Under the pieces are notes generated by a model. The model was not told the origin of the DNA, made no database searches, and saw only the letters and a list, made by a program, of their open reading frames with translations. Below are positions 1-8,611 of a stretch of DNA of 33,653 bases, one piece after another. Numbering within the stretch: the first letter of the stretch is position 1; each line of letters begins with the position of its first letter. Source of the stretch: Plastoroseomonas arctica. GTDB lineage: Bacteria > Pseudomonadota > Alphaproteobacteria > Acetobacterales > Acetobacteraceae. The position numbers and the translations under genes were made by a program. The stretch spans positions 1 to 33,653 of the forward strand of contig NZ_JAAEDH010000031.1 of NCBI RefSeq assembly GCF_018128965.1, written 5' to 3'.

Positions 1-227
1 ATGCGCAGCACCTCGCGGCGCGGCGTCGCGCGCGGCGTACGCGGGCGCTCGGCGCGCGGCTGCGCGTCGCGGCGGATGGGGCTCGGCCGGGCGGAGAGGT
101 TCAGCCGATGCGCCTTGCCCACCACCGCATTCTTCGAGACCCCCATGCGGCGGCCGATTTCGGCGGTCGAATGCCCCTCGGCCCAAAGCGCCTGCAGGCG
201 CTCGATCGCTTCCTGTGTCCAATCCAT
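1..227 (-). CDS. gcrA: GcrA family cell-cycle regulator (5' part, runs off the window)
   Basis: Reading the minus strand from the ATG at 227 gives a protein starting MDWTQEAIERLQALW, followed by EGHSTAEIGRRMGVSKNAVVGKAHRL. This is the characteristic N-terminal helix-turn-helix of GcrA, the alphaproteobacterial factor that works with sigma-70 RNA polymerase at promoters carrying CcrM-methylated GANTC sites. After about residue 48 the chain becomes an Arg/Pro-rich linker, as is usual for the family. The 3' end, including the C-terminal polymerase-binding part, lies outside the window. The gene is divergent from the cox cluster. The family call is firm because the first 45 residues are diagnostic. 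Confidence 0.93.
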   Translation of the reverse strand, partial: MDWTQEAIERLQALWAEGHSTAEIGRRMGVSKNAVVGKAHRLNLSARPSPIRRDAQPRAERPRTPRATPRREVLR

Positions 228-257
228 GATGGTCAGCCCCCTTATGTCCCCAGACAC

Positions 258-287
258 AAGATACGGTAGTCATACCGGGATGCACAA
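258..287 (-). promoter_or_regulatory. Candidate gcrA promoter
   Basis: On the minus strand TTGTGC (282-287) is followed after 18 bases by TATCTT (258-263), a fair -35/-10 pair. It would give a leader of about 25 bases before the gcrA ATG. This is inferred from sequence only; other spacings are possible. Confidence 0.3.
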
Positions 288-383
288 CACAAGCTGTTGG
301 AGGGGGGAGGGCAGCCAGATTTCTGTGGACAAGCCGGCGCGCAGCCTGTGCGCTACGGTTTCGCGGCATCGCTCAAGCCTCTC

Positions 384-412
384 TTGTGCGCTGCGGCGTG
401 ACGCGACTATGG
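384..412 (+). promoter_or_regulatory. Candidate promoter of the cox cluster; in the 228-558 gap
   Basis: The 331-base gap between gcrA and coxB has no convincing gene. It contains TTGTGC (384-389), a 17-base spacer and CTATGG (407-412), a plausible sigma-70-like promoter about 147 bases before the coxB ATG. The rest of the gap is GC-rich with short inverted repeats and no terminator I can support. Confidence 0.3.
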
Positions 413-558
413 TCCGCCCGCATTGGCGGCGCGGGACGCGGATCCCGGCGCGGCGATGCGCGGAAACCAGCCGGGCGCGGTGGTTTCCGGCCGAGGAACC
501 CCGACGCGGGGCGAAGAAATCAGGCGCGCGCCGCAGCGGCGCGCGAACGGGACACGGA

Positions 559-1473
559 ATGCGTGCTTCGAAGATCTGGCGTCATGGTGCCGCCGCAGCC
601 TGCGGTGCGGCCGGCTTTGCCGCCGCCATGCTCCTGGCGTTCCCGGGCCTTGCGCAGGAGGCGGCGCCCATGACCGGGGCGCCCACCGCCTGGGGCCTCG
701 GACTGCAGCAGTCGGGCGGCGTCGTGAAGGACGTTATCCACGACTTCAACGAGTTGGTGCTCTACATCATCATCGCGATCGTGGTCTTCGTGGCCGGGCT
801 GATGGGCTACATCATCTGGCGCTACCGCGAGGCGAAGAACGCCACCGCGTCGCGCACCAGCCACAACACCATCCTCGAAGTCGCCTGGACCGTGGTGCCG
901 GTGCTGATCCTGCTGGTCATCGCCATACCGTCCTTCCGGCTGATCTACTACCAGGACCGGGTGCCGAGCGCCGACCTCACCATCAACGTGCAGGGCCGCC
1001 AGTGGTTCTGGCGCTATGCCTACCCCGAGAACGGCAACTTCACCTTCGACAGCTATCCGCTGCAGGAGGACGAGCTGCCCGCCGACCAGCGCCATTTGTA
1101 CCGCCTGGCCGTCGACAATCCCCTCGTCGTGCCGATCGGCGCGAATGTACGCGTCATCACGACCGGTGCGGACGTGATCCACAGCTTCTTCGTCCCCTCG
1201 CTGGGCGTGCAGAAATACACCATCCCCGGCCGCACGCTGGAGACCTGGTTCCGCGCCGACCGCCCCGGCACCTTCTACGGCCAGTGCAACCAGATCTGCG
1301 GGACCAACCACGCGTTCATGCCGATCGCGGTGCGCGCCGTGCCGCGGGCCGAATTCGACGCCTGGGTGGCAGATGCGCGCACGCGTTTCGCCCAGGCGCC
1401 CGCGGTCGATGCGCCCGCGGCCGTTGCAGAGGCGGCGATCGACACCACCCTGATGGCGGAGGCGCGCCGCTGA
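559..1473 (+). CDS. coxB: Cytochrome c oxidase subunit II (CuA subunit)
   Basis: This is subunit II of the aa3-type oxidase. It takes electrons from cytochrome c on the periplasmic side and passes them through the binuclear CuA centre to subunit I. The 304-residue product has a signal peptide ending near residue 33 (PGLAQ), two membrane helices (about 66-88 and 107-128) and a cupredoxin domain. Visible CuA ligands are H208, C243, C247, H251 and M254 (in CNQIC and NHAFMPI). The conserved aromatic stretch [10 protein letters not shown] is at 147-156. The usual Glu between the two CuA cysteines is Gln245 here. The ATG at 559 was chosen because the signal peptide begins there; the frame stays open upstream without a good start. 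It is first in the cox cluster, 28 bases before coxA. Confidence 0.96.
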   Translation: MRASKIWRHGAAAACGAAGFAAAMLLAFPGLAQEAAPMTGAPTAWGLGLQQSGGVVKDVIHDFNELVLYIIIAIVVFVAGLMGYIIWRYREAKNATASRTSHNTILEVAWTVVPVLILLVIAIPSFRLIYYQDRVPSADLTINVQGRQWFWRYAYPENGNFTFDSYPLQEDELPADQRHLYRLAVDNPLVVPIGANVRVITTGADVIHSFFVPSLGVQKYTIPGRTLETWFRADRPGTFYGQCNQICGTNHAFMPIAVRAVPRAEFDAWVADARTRFAQAPAVDAPAAVAEAAIDTTLMAEARR

Positions 1474-1501
1474 GGCGGCGCCGTTGCGAGGACACAGACC
1501 C

Positions 1502-3100
1502 ATGGACAATGCCGCCCACGCCGCCCACCACGACGAGCATCACGATCATTACCCGAGCTTCGTCCAGCGCTGGCTGTTCTCGACGAACCACAAGGATATC
1601 GGGACGCTCTACATCATCTTCTCGATCATCGCCGGCCTGATCGGCGGCGGCATCTCCGTGCTGATGCGCATGGAGCTGCAGTCGCCGGGGATGCAGATCT
1701 TCTCGTCGGGCCAGATGTGGAATGCCTGGGTCAGCGCGCACGGGCTGATCATGGTGTTCTTCGTCGTCATGCCCGCACTCATCGGCGGCTTCGGCAACTG
1801 GTTCGTGCCGCTGATGATCGGTGCGCCGGACATGGCCTTCCCCCGCCTGAACAACATCAGCTTCTGGCTGCTGGTGCCGGCCTTCCTGCTGCTCGGCGGG
1901 TCGATGTTCGTGGGCGAGGGCGCCGGTGCAGGCTGGACGATCTACCCGCCGCTGTCGGACAGCGCCTACCAGACCGGACCTGCGATGGACATGGCGCTGT
2001 TCGCGCTCCACCTCGCCGGCGCCAGCTCCATCCTGGGCGCGGCCAACTTCATCACCACCATCCTGAACATGCGCGCGCCGGGCATGACGCTGCACAAGAT
2101 GCCGCTGTTCGTCTGGTCGATGCTGGTGACCGCCTTCCTGCTGCTGCTCGCGGTTCCGGTCCTCGGTGGCGCGATCACCATGCTGATCACGGACCGCAAC
2201 TTCGGCACCGCCTTCTTCCGGCCGGCCGGCGGCGGCGACCCGGTGCTGTTCCAGCACCTGTTCTGGTTCTTCGGCCACCCCGAAGTCTACATCATGATCC
2301 TGCCCGGCTTCGGCATCATCAGCCACATCCTGTCGACCTTCTCGAAGAAGCCGATCTTCGGCTATCTCGGCATGGCCTACGCGATGGTCGCGATCGGCGT
2401 GGTGGGCTTCGTGGTCTGGGCGCACCACATGTTCACCTCCGGCATCGACGTGGACACGCGGGCCTACTTCATGGCCGCGACCATGGTCATCGCGGTGCCC
2501 ACGGGCATCAAGATCTTCTCCTGGATCGCGACGATGTGGGGTGGGTCCATCCGGCTCGACACGCCGATGCTGTTCGCGATCGGCTTCATCTTCCTGTTCA
2601 CCATGGGTGGTGTGACCGGCGTGGTCCTGGCGAATGCCGGCATCACCCAGATCCTGCACAACACCTACTACGTGGTGGCGCACTTCCACTACGTGTTGAG
2701 CCTGGGTGCCGTGTTCTCGATCTTCGCCGGCTTCTACTACTGGATCGGCAAGATGAGCGGCCACCAGTACCCGGAATTCTGGGGCAAGGTGCATTTCTGG
2801 CTGTTCTTCGCCGGTGCGAACATCACCTTCTTCCCGCAGCACTTCCTGGGCAACCAGGGCATGCCGCGCCGCTACCCGGACTACCCGGCCGCCTTCGCCG
2901 GCTGGAACATGGTCTCCTCGATCGGCAGCTACATCTCCGCCGCCTCGGTGCTCGTGTTCCTCTACGTGGTCTACCGGACCTTCGCGTCCAAGCAGAAGCT
3001 GGCGCCGAACTACTGGGGCGAGGGTGCGACCACGCTCGAGTGGCAGGTCGCGAGCCCGCCGCCCTTTCACACCTTCGAGGAACTGCCGCGCGTCCGCTGA
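1502..3100 (+). CDS. coxA: Cytochrome c oxidase subunit I (heme a / a3-CuB)
   Basis: Catalytic subunit of the heme-copper oxidase, reducing O2 to water and pumping protons across the inner membrane. The 532-residue protein has the expected twelve-helix profile. Low-spin heme a ligands are H80 and H396. CuB ligands are H259 (with the cross-linked Y263 in GHPEVY) and H308/H309. The heme a3 ligand is H394 ([10 protein letters not shown]). Proton-channel residues typical of family A1 are present: D110 (D channel), E261 and K337 ([10 protein letters not shown] channel). The N-terminus carries six His within residues 6-16, as is common in alphaproteobacterial subunits I. A GAGGA-like ribosome site precedes the ATG. 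It lies between coxB and ctaB as part of one transcription unit. Confidence 0.97.
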   Translation: MDNAAHAAHHDEHHDHYPSFVQRWLFSTNHKDIGTLYIIFSIIAGLIGGGISVLMRMELQSPGMQIFSSGQMWNAWVSAHGLIMVFFVVMPALIGGFGNWFVPLMIGAPDMAFPRLNNISFWLLVPAFLLLGGSMFVGEGAGAGWTIYPPLSDSAYQTGPAMDMALFALHLAGASSILGAANFITTILNMRAPGMTLHKMPLFVWSMLVTAFLLLLAVPVLGGAITMLITDRNFGTAFFRPAGGGDPVLFQHLFWFFGHPEVYIMILPGFGIISHILSTFSKKPIFGYLGMAYAMVAIGVVGFVVWAHHMFTSGIDVDTRAYFMAATMVIAVPTGIKIFSWIATMWGGSIRLDTPMLFAIGFIFLFTMGGVTGVVLANAGITQILHNTYYVVAHFHYVLSLGAVFSIFAGFYYWIGKMSGHQYPEFWGKVHFWLFFAGANITFFPQHFLGNQGMPRRYPDYPAAFAGWNMVSSIGSYISAASVLVFLYVVYRTFASKQKLAPNYWGEGATTLEWQVASPPPFHTFEELPRVR

Positions 3101-3125
3101 GGCGCGTGGTTTCAGGGATCGCCGC

Positions 3126-4061
3126 ATGAGCGACGTCGTCATCTCGCCGGCCTTGGAAGGCACTGATTCGAGCCTTTCGGAAGTGCGCGACTGGGTGACG
3201 CTGCTCAAGCCGCGCGTCATCTCCCTCGTCGTGCTGACCGGTGCGGTGGGGCTGATCGTGGCACCGGGGCATCTGCACCCGGTGCTCGCCATCACCGCCG
3301 TGCTGTGCATCGCGCTTGGCGCCGGTGCGGCCGGTGCGCTGAACATGTGGTGGGACCGCGACATCGACGCGCAGATGCGCCGCACCGCAACGCGGCCCAT
3401 CCCGGCCGGGCGCATCGCGCCGGATGCCGCACTCACCTACGGCATCGTCCTGTCCCTCGCCTCGGTCGGCATCCTGGGTCTGGCCACCAACTGGGTCGCG
3501 GCCGGGGTGCTGGCGCTGTCGATCGCCTTCTACGTCGTCGTCTATACCATGTGGCTGAAGCGCCGCACGCCGCAGAACATCGTCATCGGCGGCGCGGCCG
3601 GCGCCTTCCCGCCGATCATCGGCTGGGCGGCCGTCACCGGCGACATCACCCTCGCACCGCTCATCCTCTTCGCGATCATCTTCGTCTGGACGCCGCCGCA
3701 TTTCTGGGCGCTCGCGCTCTGGGCGCATGGCGACTACGCGCGGGTGAAGGTGCCGATGCTGCCCGTCACGCACGGCGCACGCGAGACCCGCCGCCAGATC
3801 CTGGTCTACACCATCGGCCTGGTGCCGCTGACCTTGCTGCCCGGCCTGTTCGGCTTCGCCGGGCCGATCTACACCGCCGCCGCTTCCCTGCTGGGCCTGG
3901 AGTTCCTGCGCCAGGCGTGGCTCGTCTGGCGCGACGCGCAGGATGCCGAGGGCCGCAGCCTGACCAACGACGCGCCGGCGAAAAAATGCTTCCGCTATTC
4001 GCTGTACTACCTGGCCGCGCTGTTCGTAGCCCTCGCCGCCGACCGCCTCATCCTCGCATGA
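3126..4061 (+). CDS. ctaB: Protoheme IX farnesyltransferase (heme O synthase)
   Basis: This UbiA-superfamily membrane prenyltransferase adds a farnesyl group to heme B to make heme O, the precursor of the heme A used by CoxA. The 311-residue product has about nine hydrophobic segments. The first Asp-rich motif is clear (NMWWDRDIDAQMRRTATRP, near residues 76-94). Also present are the family stretches YTMWLKRRTPQN, WTPPHFWALAL and DYARVKVPMLPV. It begins 25 bases after coxA, and its stop overlaps the next start as ATGA. The name cyoE is used for the same enzyme; ctaB fits this oxidase context better. Confidence 0.95.
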   Translation: MSDVVISPALEGTDSSLSEVRDWVTLLKPRVISLVVLTGAVGLIVAPGHLHPVLAITAVLCIALGAGAAGALNMWWDRDIDAQMRRTATRPIPAGRIAPDAALTYGIVLSLASVGILGLATNWVAAGVLALSIAFYVVVYTMWLKRRTPQNIVIGGAAGAFPPIIGWAAVTGDITLAPLILFAIIFVWTPPHFWALALWAHGDYARVKVPMLPVTHGARETRRQILVYTIGLVPLTLLPGLFGFAGPIYTAAASLLGLEFLRQAWLVWRDAQDAEGRSLTNDAPAKKCFRYSLYYLAALFVALAADRLILA

Positions 4062-4201
4062 CGCCCGAGGAGCGCCCCGCCTTCGATCGTGTCGCCTTCG
4101 ATCGTCGCCGCAAGAGCCGCAACTGGGCCATTCTCGGCGTGCTCGTCGCCATCGTCGTGCTGTTCTACTTCATCGCGGTCGCGCGGCTCACCCGCGGATG
4201 A
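4058..4201 (+). CDS. Small single-helix membrane protein of the cox cluster (CoxF-like)
   Basis: A 47-residue protein with a charged N-terminal segment (MTPEERPAFDRVAFDRRRKSRNW), one membrane helix at about residues 24-41 (ILGVLVAIVVLFYFIAVA) and a short basic tail. Its start overlaps the ctaB stop and its stop overlaps the ctaG start, both as ATGA, so translation of the three is probably coupled. Small proteins of this design occupy the same ctaB-ctaG position in many alphaproteobacteria and are often labelled CoxF. Its exact role is unknown to me; help with CtaG or heme/copper insertion is inferred from position only. Confidence 0.8.
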   Translation: MTPEERPAFDRVAFDRRRKSRNWAILGVLVAIVVLFYFIAVARLTRG

Positions 4202-4791
4202 GCCCCGAAGGCCGCAATCGGCGCACGCTGCTCGGCATCGGCGCCACCGTGGCGGGCATGGCCGGGCTCTCCTTCGCCGCCGTGCCGCTCTACGACGCCT
4301 TCTGCCGCGCCACCGGCTACAACGGCACCACGCAACGCGGCGGCACCATGCCGGCGTCTCCAGGCGATGCGCTGATCACCGTGCGCTTCAACGCCAACAC
4401 CCAGCCGAACCTGCCCTGGCGGTTCCAGGCCGAGCAGCCATCGATGACGCTACATGTCGGCGAGGAAGGTCTCGCCTTCTACTCCGCCGTCAACGACGCC
4501 CCGACCCCGGTTACCGGCATCGCCACCTACAACGTCACCCCGGAAAAAGTCGGCCGCTACTTCCACAAGGTCGCGTGCTTCTGCTTCGATGAGCAGACGC
4601 TGGCAGCCGGCCAGCGCGCCGACATGCCGGTCGCGTTCTGGGTCGACCCGCGCATCGCCGAGGACCCCAACACGCGCGACGTGCGCGTGATCACGCTGTC
4701 CTACAGCTTCTTCCGCACCATGGCCGATGCCGAACGCGCGGGCGCGCTTGCCTCGGCCGGGCCCCACGTCGGCAGCAGAACCACCCCTTGA
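4198..4791 (+). CDS. ctaG: Cytochrome c oxidase assembly protein CtaG/Cox11 (CuB chaperone)
   Basis: Cox11 delivers copper to the CuB site of subunit I from the periplasmic face of the membrane. The 197-residue product has one N-terminal membrane helix (about 10-30) and an immunoglobulin-like periplasmic domain. The copper-binding pair CFCF is at 127-130. The conserved membrane-proximal cysteine is C36 (DAFCRATGYNG). Family stretches NLPWRF, VGRYFHKVACFCF and VTLSY-like (VITLSYSFF) are present. The ATG at 4198 overlaps the preceding stop. It is followed after 55 bases by coxC. Confidence 0.95.
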   Translation: MSPEGRNRRTLLGIGATVAGMAGLSFAAVPLYDAFCRATGYNGTTQRGGTMPASPGDALITVRFNANTQPNLPWRFQAEQPSMTLHVGEEGLAFYSAVNDAPTPVTGIATYNVTPEKVGRYFHKVACFCFDEQTLAAGQRADMPVAFWVDPRIAEDPNTRDVRVITLSYSFFRTMADAERAGALASAGPHVGSRTTP

Positions 4792-4846
4792 TCCTGGCCC
4801 CCAATTCGGCGTTCATGCGCCGCGCGACGCAACTGGAGCAGACCTG

Positions 4847-5698
4847 ATGGCCACGACCACCCTCGCCGTGGAAGCCGAAGCGGCCCCGCCGCACAAGCAC
4901 CCCTACCACCTGGTGGACCCGTCCCCCTGGCCGCTGGTCGGCGCTTTCTCGGCCGGGGCGCTGGTCACCGGCATCATCCTCAACGCGCATTACGGCATCC
5001 GCTGGGTGTTCCTGGCCGGCGTCGCCGGCGTGCTGCTGACCATGTTCCTGTGGTGGAGCGACGTGGTGAAGGAAAGCCGCACGCCCGGCCTCCACACCCC
5101 CGTCGTCCGGATCGGCCTCCGCTACGGCATGATGCTGTTCATCACCTCCGAGGTGATGTTCTTCGTGGCCTTCTTCTGGGCCTATTTCCACTTCGCCCTG
5201 TATCCGGACCACGTCGCCGGCGCCGCGCGCGCGGTCTGGCCCCCGGCCGGCGTCCTCACCTTCGACCCCTTCGGCCTGCCCTTTCTCAACACGATGATCC
5301 TGCTGCTCTCGGGCTGCACCGTCACCTGGGCTCACCACGCGCTGATCGAGAACGACCGCCGCGGCATGCTCCAGGGCCTCGCACTCACCGTGGTGCTCGG
5401 CCTGCTCTTCACCTCGCTTCAGGCGATGGAATACGCCGAGGCGCCCTTCGCCTTCCACGATGGCGGCGTCTATCCCTCCACCTTCTTCCTCGCCACCGGC
5501 TTCCACGGCTTCCACGTGATCATCGGCACCATCTTCCTCGCGGTCTGCCTGTTCCGCGCCTGGAAAGGCCAGTTCACGCCTGCCCGCCACTTCGGCTTCG
5601 AGGCCGCCGCCTGGTACTGGCACTTCGTCGACGTGGTGTGGCTGTTCCTCTTCGCCTCCATCTACTGGTGGGGCGCCGGCGAGATTGCCGCGCACTGA
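4847..5698 (+). CDS. coxC: Cytochrome c oxidase subunit III
   Basis: Structural subunit that stabilises the oxidase core and keeps the proton-uptake side of subunit I active. The 283-residue protein has seven hydrophobic segments. Hallmarks are HPYHLVDPSPWP at the N-terminus, FLWWSDVVKES, the helix with SEVMFFVAFFWAYFH, and TGFHGFHVIIGT. The ATG at 4847 is preceded by GGAG about ten bases upstream and opens at the conserved N-terminus; the frame is open further upstream but shows no family similarity there. Its end overlaps the DUF983 frame by 14 bases. Confidence 0.96.
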   Translation: MATTTLAVEAEAAPPHKHPYHLVDPSPWPLVGAFSAGALVTGIILNAHYGIRWVFLAGVAGVLLTMFLWWSDVVKESRTPGLHTPVVRIGLRYGMMLFITSEVMFFVAFFWAYFHFALYPDHVAGAARAVWPPAGVLTFDPFGLPFLNTMILLLSGCTVTWAHHALIENDRRGMLQGLALTVVLGLLFTSLQAMEYAEAPFAFHDGGVYPSTFFLATGFHGFHVIIGTIFLAVCLFRAWKGQFTPARHFGFEAAAWYWHFVDVVWLFLFASIYWWGAGEIAAH

Positions 5699-6032
5699 AC
5701 CCGCGCCCCTGGCGCGGGCCGCCCTGCTCGGGCGCTGCCCGCGCTGCGGCGAAGGCCGCATCTTCAACGGCCTGCTCGACATCAAACCCACTTGCGAACA
5801 CTGCGGCCTCGACCTCTCCGCCCATGATGCCGGCGACGGACCCGCCGTGGCCGGCGTCTTCCTCATCGGCGCGGCCGCCGTCATCGCCGCCCTGGTCGTG
5901 GACAGCCGCTACCGCCCACCCCTCTGGGTCCACGCCCTCATCTGGCCAGCCCTGGTCCTCGGTGGAGCAGTCTTCGTGATGCGCACGGCAAAAGCCCTGC
6001 TCCTGGCCCTGCAATGGCGTCATCGGCAGTAA
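5685..6032 (+). CDS. DUF983 family protein, zinc ribbon plus two membrane helices
   Basis: A 115-residue protein that starts with a zinc-ribbon pair, CPRCGEGRIF and CEHCGLDL (about residues 18-41), followed by two hydrophobic segments (about 54-70 and 82-98). DUF983 proteins regularly lie between coxC and SURF1 in alphaproteobacterial oxidase clusters; their biochemical role is not established. The best start is a TTG at 5685 that overlaps the end of coxC by 14 bases and has GGCGAG just before it. No ATG is available upstream of the ribbon. The gene ends directly at repeat copy 1. Confidence 0.88.
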   Translation: MPRTEPAPLARAALLGRCPRCGEGRIFNGLLDIKPTCEHCGLDLSAHDAGDGPAVAGVFLIGAAAVIAALVVDSRYRPPLWVHALIWPALVLGGAVFVMRTAKALLLALQWRHRQ

Positions 6033-6339
6033 GGCCAGGGGGCGCTGCCCCCCTTCGACGTATACGTCGAAGCCCCGCCGGGGATCGCGCCGATCCCCGG
6101 GCCCCTGCATGTGTTGGTCCTGGGCTTGGGGAGGGCTGTGTTTCATTGAAAGTGCGCCGGGTTGGGGAGAGGGCGCGTCGAGGGAGTTGCCTTGATCGAG
6201 GGTATTCCGTGCGCCCCCTCGCCAACCCGGCTCGCCTTCGGCGAGGCTCACCCCCTCGCCAATCCCAAGAACCAACAGATGGAGGTCCAGGATCGACACG
6301 ATCCTGGTGGGGTCCAGGGGCAAAGCCCCTGGCCTTCCT
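6033..6339 (+). repeat. Nested-palindrome repeat element, copy 1
   Basis: About 307 bases filling the gap between the DUF983 stop and the SURF1 start. In order it holds a hairpin GGGGGCgctGCCCCC, a perfect 20-base palindrome (6053-6072), a hairpin GGGGATCGcgcCGATCCCC and a TTGGTCCTGGG arm. An inner long stem pairs GGGTTGGGG with CCAACCC. A CGCCTTCGGCGAGG hairpin, an arm CCCAAGAACCAA that pairs back with TTGGTCCTGGG, and hairpins CCAGGATCGACACGATCCTGG and CCAGGGGCAAAGCCCCTGG follow. Copies 2 and 3 share this architecture. No transposase is seen. The strand sign is a convention shared by all three copies. Confidence 0.9.
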
Positions 6340-6342
6340 ACC

Positions 6343-7017
6343 ATGAGGCGATTGCTGGTCCCGGTGCTGGTGGTATTGCCGGCGTTTCTGATCCTGTTGG
6401 GATTGGGGACCTGGCAGTTGCAGCGTCTGGCGTGGAAGACGGAGTTGCTGGCGGCCATTGCGGCCGCCGAGGCGGGGCCTGCGGCGCCGCTGGGTCCGGT
6501 CGCGGTGCCGTTCACAAAGGTGGCGGCAGCGGGGCGCTTCGACCATGCGCGGGAGGTGATCCTGGGGGTTGAGTTGCGCGGCACGGTGTTGGGCACGCGG
6601 CTGTTGACGCCGTTGGTGCGCATGGATGCGGCGACGGTGCTGGTGGATCGCGGCTGGGTGCCGCTGGATGCGTCGGCGCCGATCGTGCGGCCGGAGGGCG
6701 AGGTGACAGTGACGGGCTGGGTGCGGCCGGCGGAGCCGGGCGGGTTGTTCGCCGCGACGGATGACCTGGCCGGCCGGCGTTTCTACAGTTTCGACCCTGA
6801 GAAGATCGGGCATGCGCTGGGGCTGGCGCGGGTTGCGCCGTTCGGGCTGGTCGCGCTGGGCGAAGCGGCGGCGGAGGTATTGCCGGACCCGTCACGCACG
6901 CTGCCGCGGCCGAACAACAATCACCTGGGCTATGTCGTCACCTGGTACGGCCTGGCCCTGGCGCTGCTGGTCGTCTTCGCCATCTGGGCGAGACGCCGCA
7001 TGAGGGAGACACCATGA
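6343..7017 (+). CDS. SURF1 family cytochrome oxidase biogenesis protein
   Basis: SURF1 (Shy1) proteins bind heme A and help insert it into CoxA. The 224-residue product has the standard two-helix topology. An N-terminal helix (about 5-22) is followed by GTWQLQRLAWK. A periplasmic domain contains LVDRGWVP and the FYSFDPE region. A C-terminal helix follows NNNHLGYVVTWYGLALALL, the family signature. The ATG at 6343 sits three bases after the end of repeat copy 1 and has no clear ribosome site of its own, so its leader is element sequence. It overlaps the next gene by ATGA. The bacterial gene is also called cox/shy1-like; I leave the symbol blank. Confidence 0.93.
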   Translation: MRRLLVPVLVVLPAFLILLGLGTWQLQRLAWKTELLAAIAAAEAGPAAPLGPVAVPFTKVAAAGRFDHAREVILGVELRGTVLGTRLLTPLVRMDAATVLVDRGWVPLDASAPIVRPEGEVTVTGWVRPAEPGGLFAATDDLAGRRFYSFDPEKIGHALGLARVAPFGLVALGEAAAEVLPDPSRTLPRPNNNHLGYVVTWYGLALALLVVFAIWARRRMRETP

Positions 7018-8495
7018 CCGCCTATGCCGACCTCAAGACCCGTTTTGCCCGGATCGCAGCGCTTGGCGAGGCGTCGGGCATGCTCCATTGGGACGCGGCG
7101 GCGATGATGCCGCCCGGCGGCGCGGCGGCGCGCGGGGAACAGCTGGCGACGCTGGCCGGGCTGGGCCACGACCTGCTCACCGCGCCTGAGGTGGCGGGGC
7201 AGCTCGGCGAGGCGGAGGCGACGGGGGCGTCCGACATCGCCAACCTCGCGCTGATGCGCCGTGCCCATCTGCGCGCGACCGCGCTGCCCACGGCACTCGT
7301 GGAGGCCATGACCCGGGCCAACGCGGCCTGCGAGACGGTGTGGCGCGAGGCACGGGCGGCGTCCGATTTCGCCCGCGTGCAGCCTGCGTTGATCGAAGTG
7401 GTGCGGCTGCAGCGCGAGGCGGCCGCGGCTCTCTCCGACGCCACCGGCCTCGCCCCCTTTGACGCGCTGATGGACGGCTTCCAGCCCGGCATCCTCGCCG
7501 CCGATGTGGAGCCGGTCTTCGCCGCCTACGAGGTCTTCCTCGCCGATGCGCTGCCGCGTGCCGAGGCGATCCAGGCCGCCCGCCCCGCCCCCATCCCGCC
7601 GCAGGGGCCCTTCGCCATCGCGGCCCAGCGCGCGCTGTGCCGTTCGCTCGCGGCGCGCGCGGGGCTGGATTTCGACCACGCCCGGCTCGACGAAAGCACC
7701 CATCCCTTCTGCGGCGGCACGCCCACCGACGTGCGCATCACGACGCGGTATCGGGAGGATGACTTCGCGCAATCCCTCCTCGGCGTGCTGCACGAGACGG
7801 GGCACGCCCTGTATGAGCGCGGGCTGCCGGCGCACCTGGCGCGCCAGCCCGTCGGCGAGGCCGCCGGCATGGCGACGCATGAATCGCAAAGCCTGATCGT
7901 CGAGATGCAGGCCTGCCGGTCCGACAGTTTCCTGCGTTTCCTCGGCCCGCTGCTGCACGAGACCTTCGGCGGCGACTCCGCCCCCTACGCCCCCGAAAAC
8001 CTCGCCCGCCTCTGGCGCCGCGTGTCGCGAGGCTTCATCCGCGTCGATGCCGACGAGCTAACCTACCCCGCCCACGTCATCCTCCGCTTCCGCCTCGAGC
8101 GCGCGCTGATCGCTGGCGACTTGGCCGTGGCCGACCTGCCCGGCGCCTGGAACGAGGCCATCCATGCGATGCTCGGCATCACGCCGCCGGACGATGCGCG
8201 CGGCTGCCTGCAGGACATCCACTGGTACGACGGCGCCTTCGGCTACTTTCCCAGCTACACCCTGGGCGCGATGGCCGCCGCCCAACTCATGCGCGCCGCC
8301 CGCAACGCCTCGCCCACGCTGGACCGCTCGCTCGCGCAAGGCGACATGGCACCGCTGATCGGATGGCTGCGCGGCAACATCCACAGCCAGGGCAGCCGCT
8401 TCGGCTTCCAGGACCTGCTGCGCAACGCGACCGGCAAGCCCCTCGACCCGGCCGACTACACGGCGCACCTGACGGAGCGCTACCTCACGGCTTGA
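7014..8495 (+). CDS. Metallocarboxypeptidase, peptidase family M32
   Basis: A 493-residue cytosolic zinc carboxypeptidase that trims residues from peptide C-termini. The zinc site HETGH is at 260-264 (His260, Glu261, His264). Family motifs GMLHWD near the N-terminus, GTPTDVRITTRY, the HESQS stretch that supplies a further ligand region, and IRVDADELTYPAHVILR are all present. Length matches the family (about 490-500). The start overlaps the SURF1 stop as ATGA, so it is translationally coupled to the oxidase cluster although no functional link is known. Confidence 0.95.
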   Translation: MTAYADLKTRFARIAALGEASGMLHWDAAAMMPPGGAAARGEQLATLAGLGHDLLTAPEVAGQLGEAEATGASDIANLALMRRAHLRATALPTALVEAMTRANAACETVWREARAASDFARVQPALIEVVRLQREAAAALSDATGLAPFDALMDGFQPGILAADVEPVFAAYEVFLADALPRAEAIQAARPAPIPPQGPFAIAAQRALCRSLAARAGLDFDHARLDESTHPFCGGTPTDVRITTRYREDDFAQSLLGVLHETGHALYERGLPAHLARQPVGEAAGMATHESQSLIVEMQACRSDSFLRFLGPLLHETFGGDSAPYAPENLARLWRRVSRGFIRVDADELTYPAHVILRFRLERALIAGDLAVADLPGAWNEAIHAMLGITPPDDARGCLQDIHWYDGAFGYFPSYTLGAMAAAQLMRAARNASPTLDRSLAQGDMAPLIGWLRGNIHSQGSRFGFQDLLRNATGKPLDPADYTAHLTERYLTA

Positions 8496-8611
8496 TCACC
8501 GGCCGGCATGTGAAAAATGGTGACAGATCGTCCATGTCGGGTTGCGCCACACAACAGGCGGGTTCAAACCGTTTCTGATGCGTGCGTAACACCCCGAGCC
8601 GGGACCTTGCG

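Noticed and set aside
731-742. DnaA-box-like TTATCCAC inside coxB
   Set aside because: A single match within a conserved coding region with no further boxes around it.
1316-3436. 706-codon open frame on the minus strand opposite coxA and ctaB
   Set aside because: Mirror-strand artefact of high GC; the His/Asp/Gly-rich translation has no recognisable domain, and coxA is certain.
6162-6572. Open frames crossing repeat copies 1-3, with recurring peptides such as DRHDPGGVQGQSPWPS
   Set aside because: They are translations of the palindromic repeat running into other frames of real genes; they have no ribosome site and differ in frame and extent between copies.
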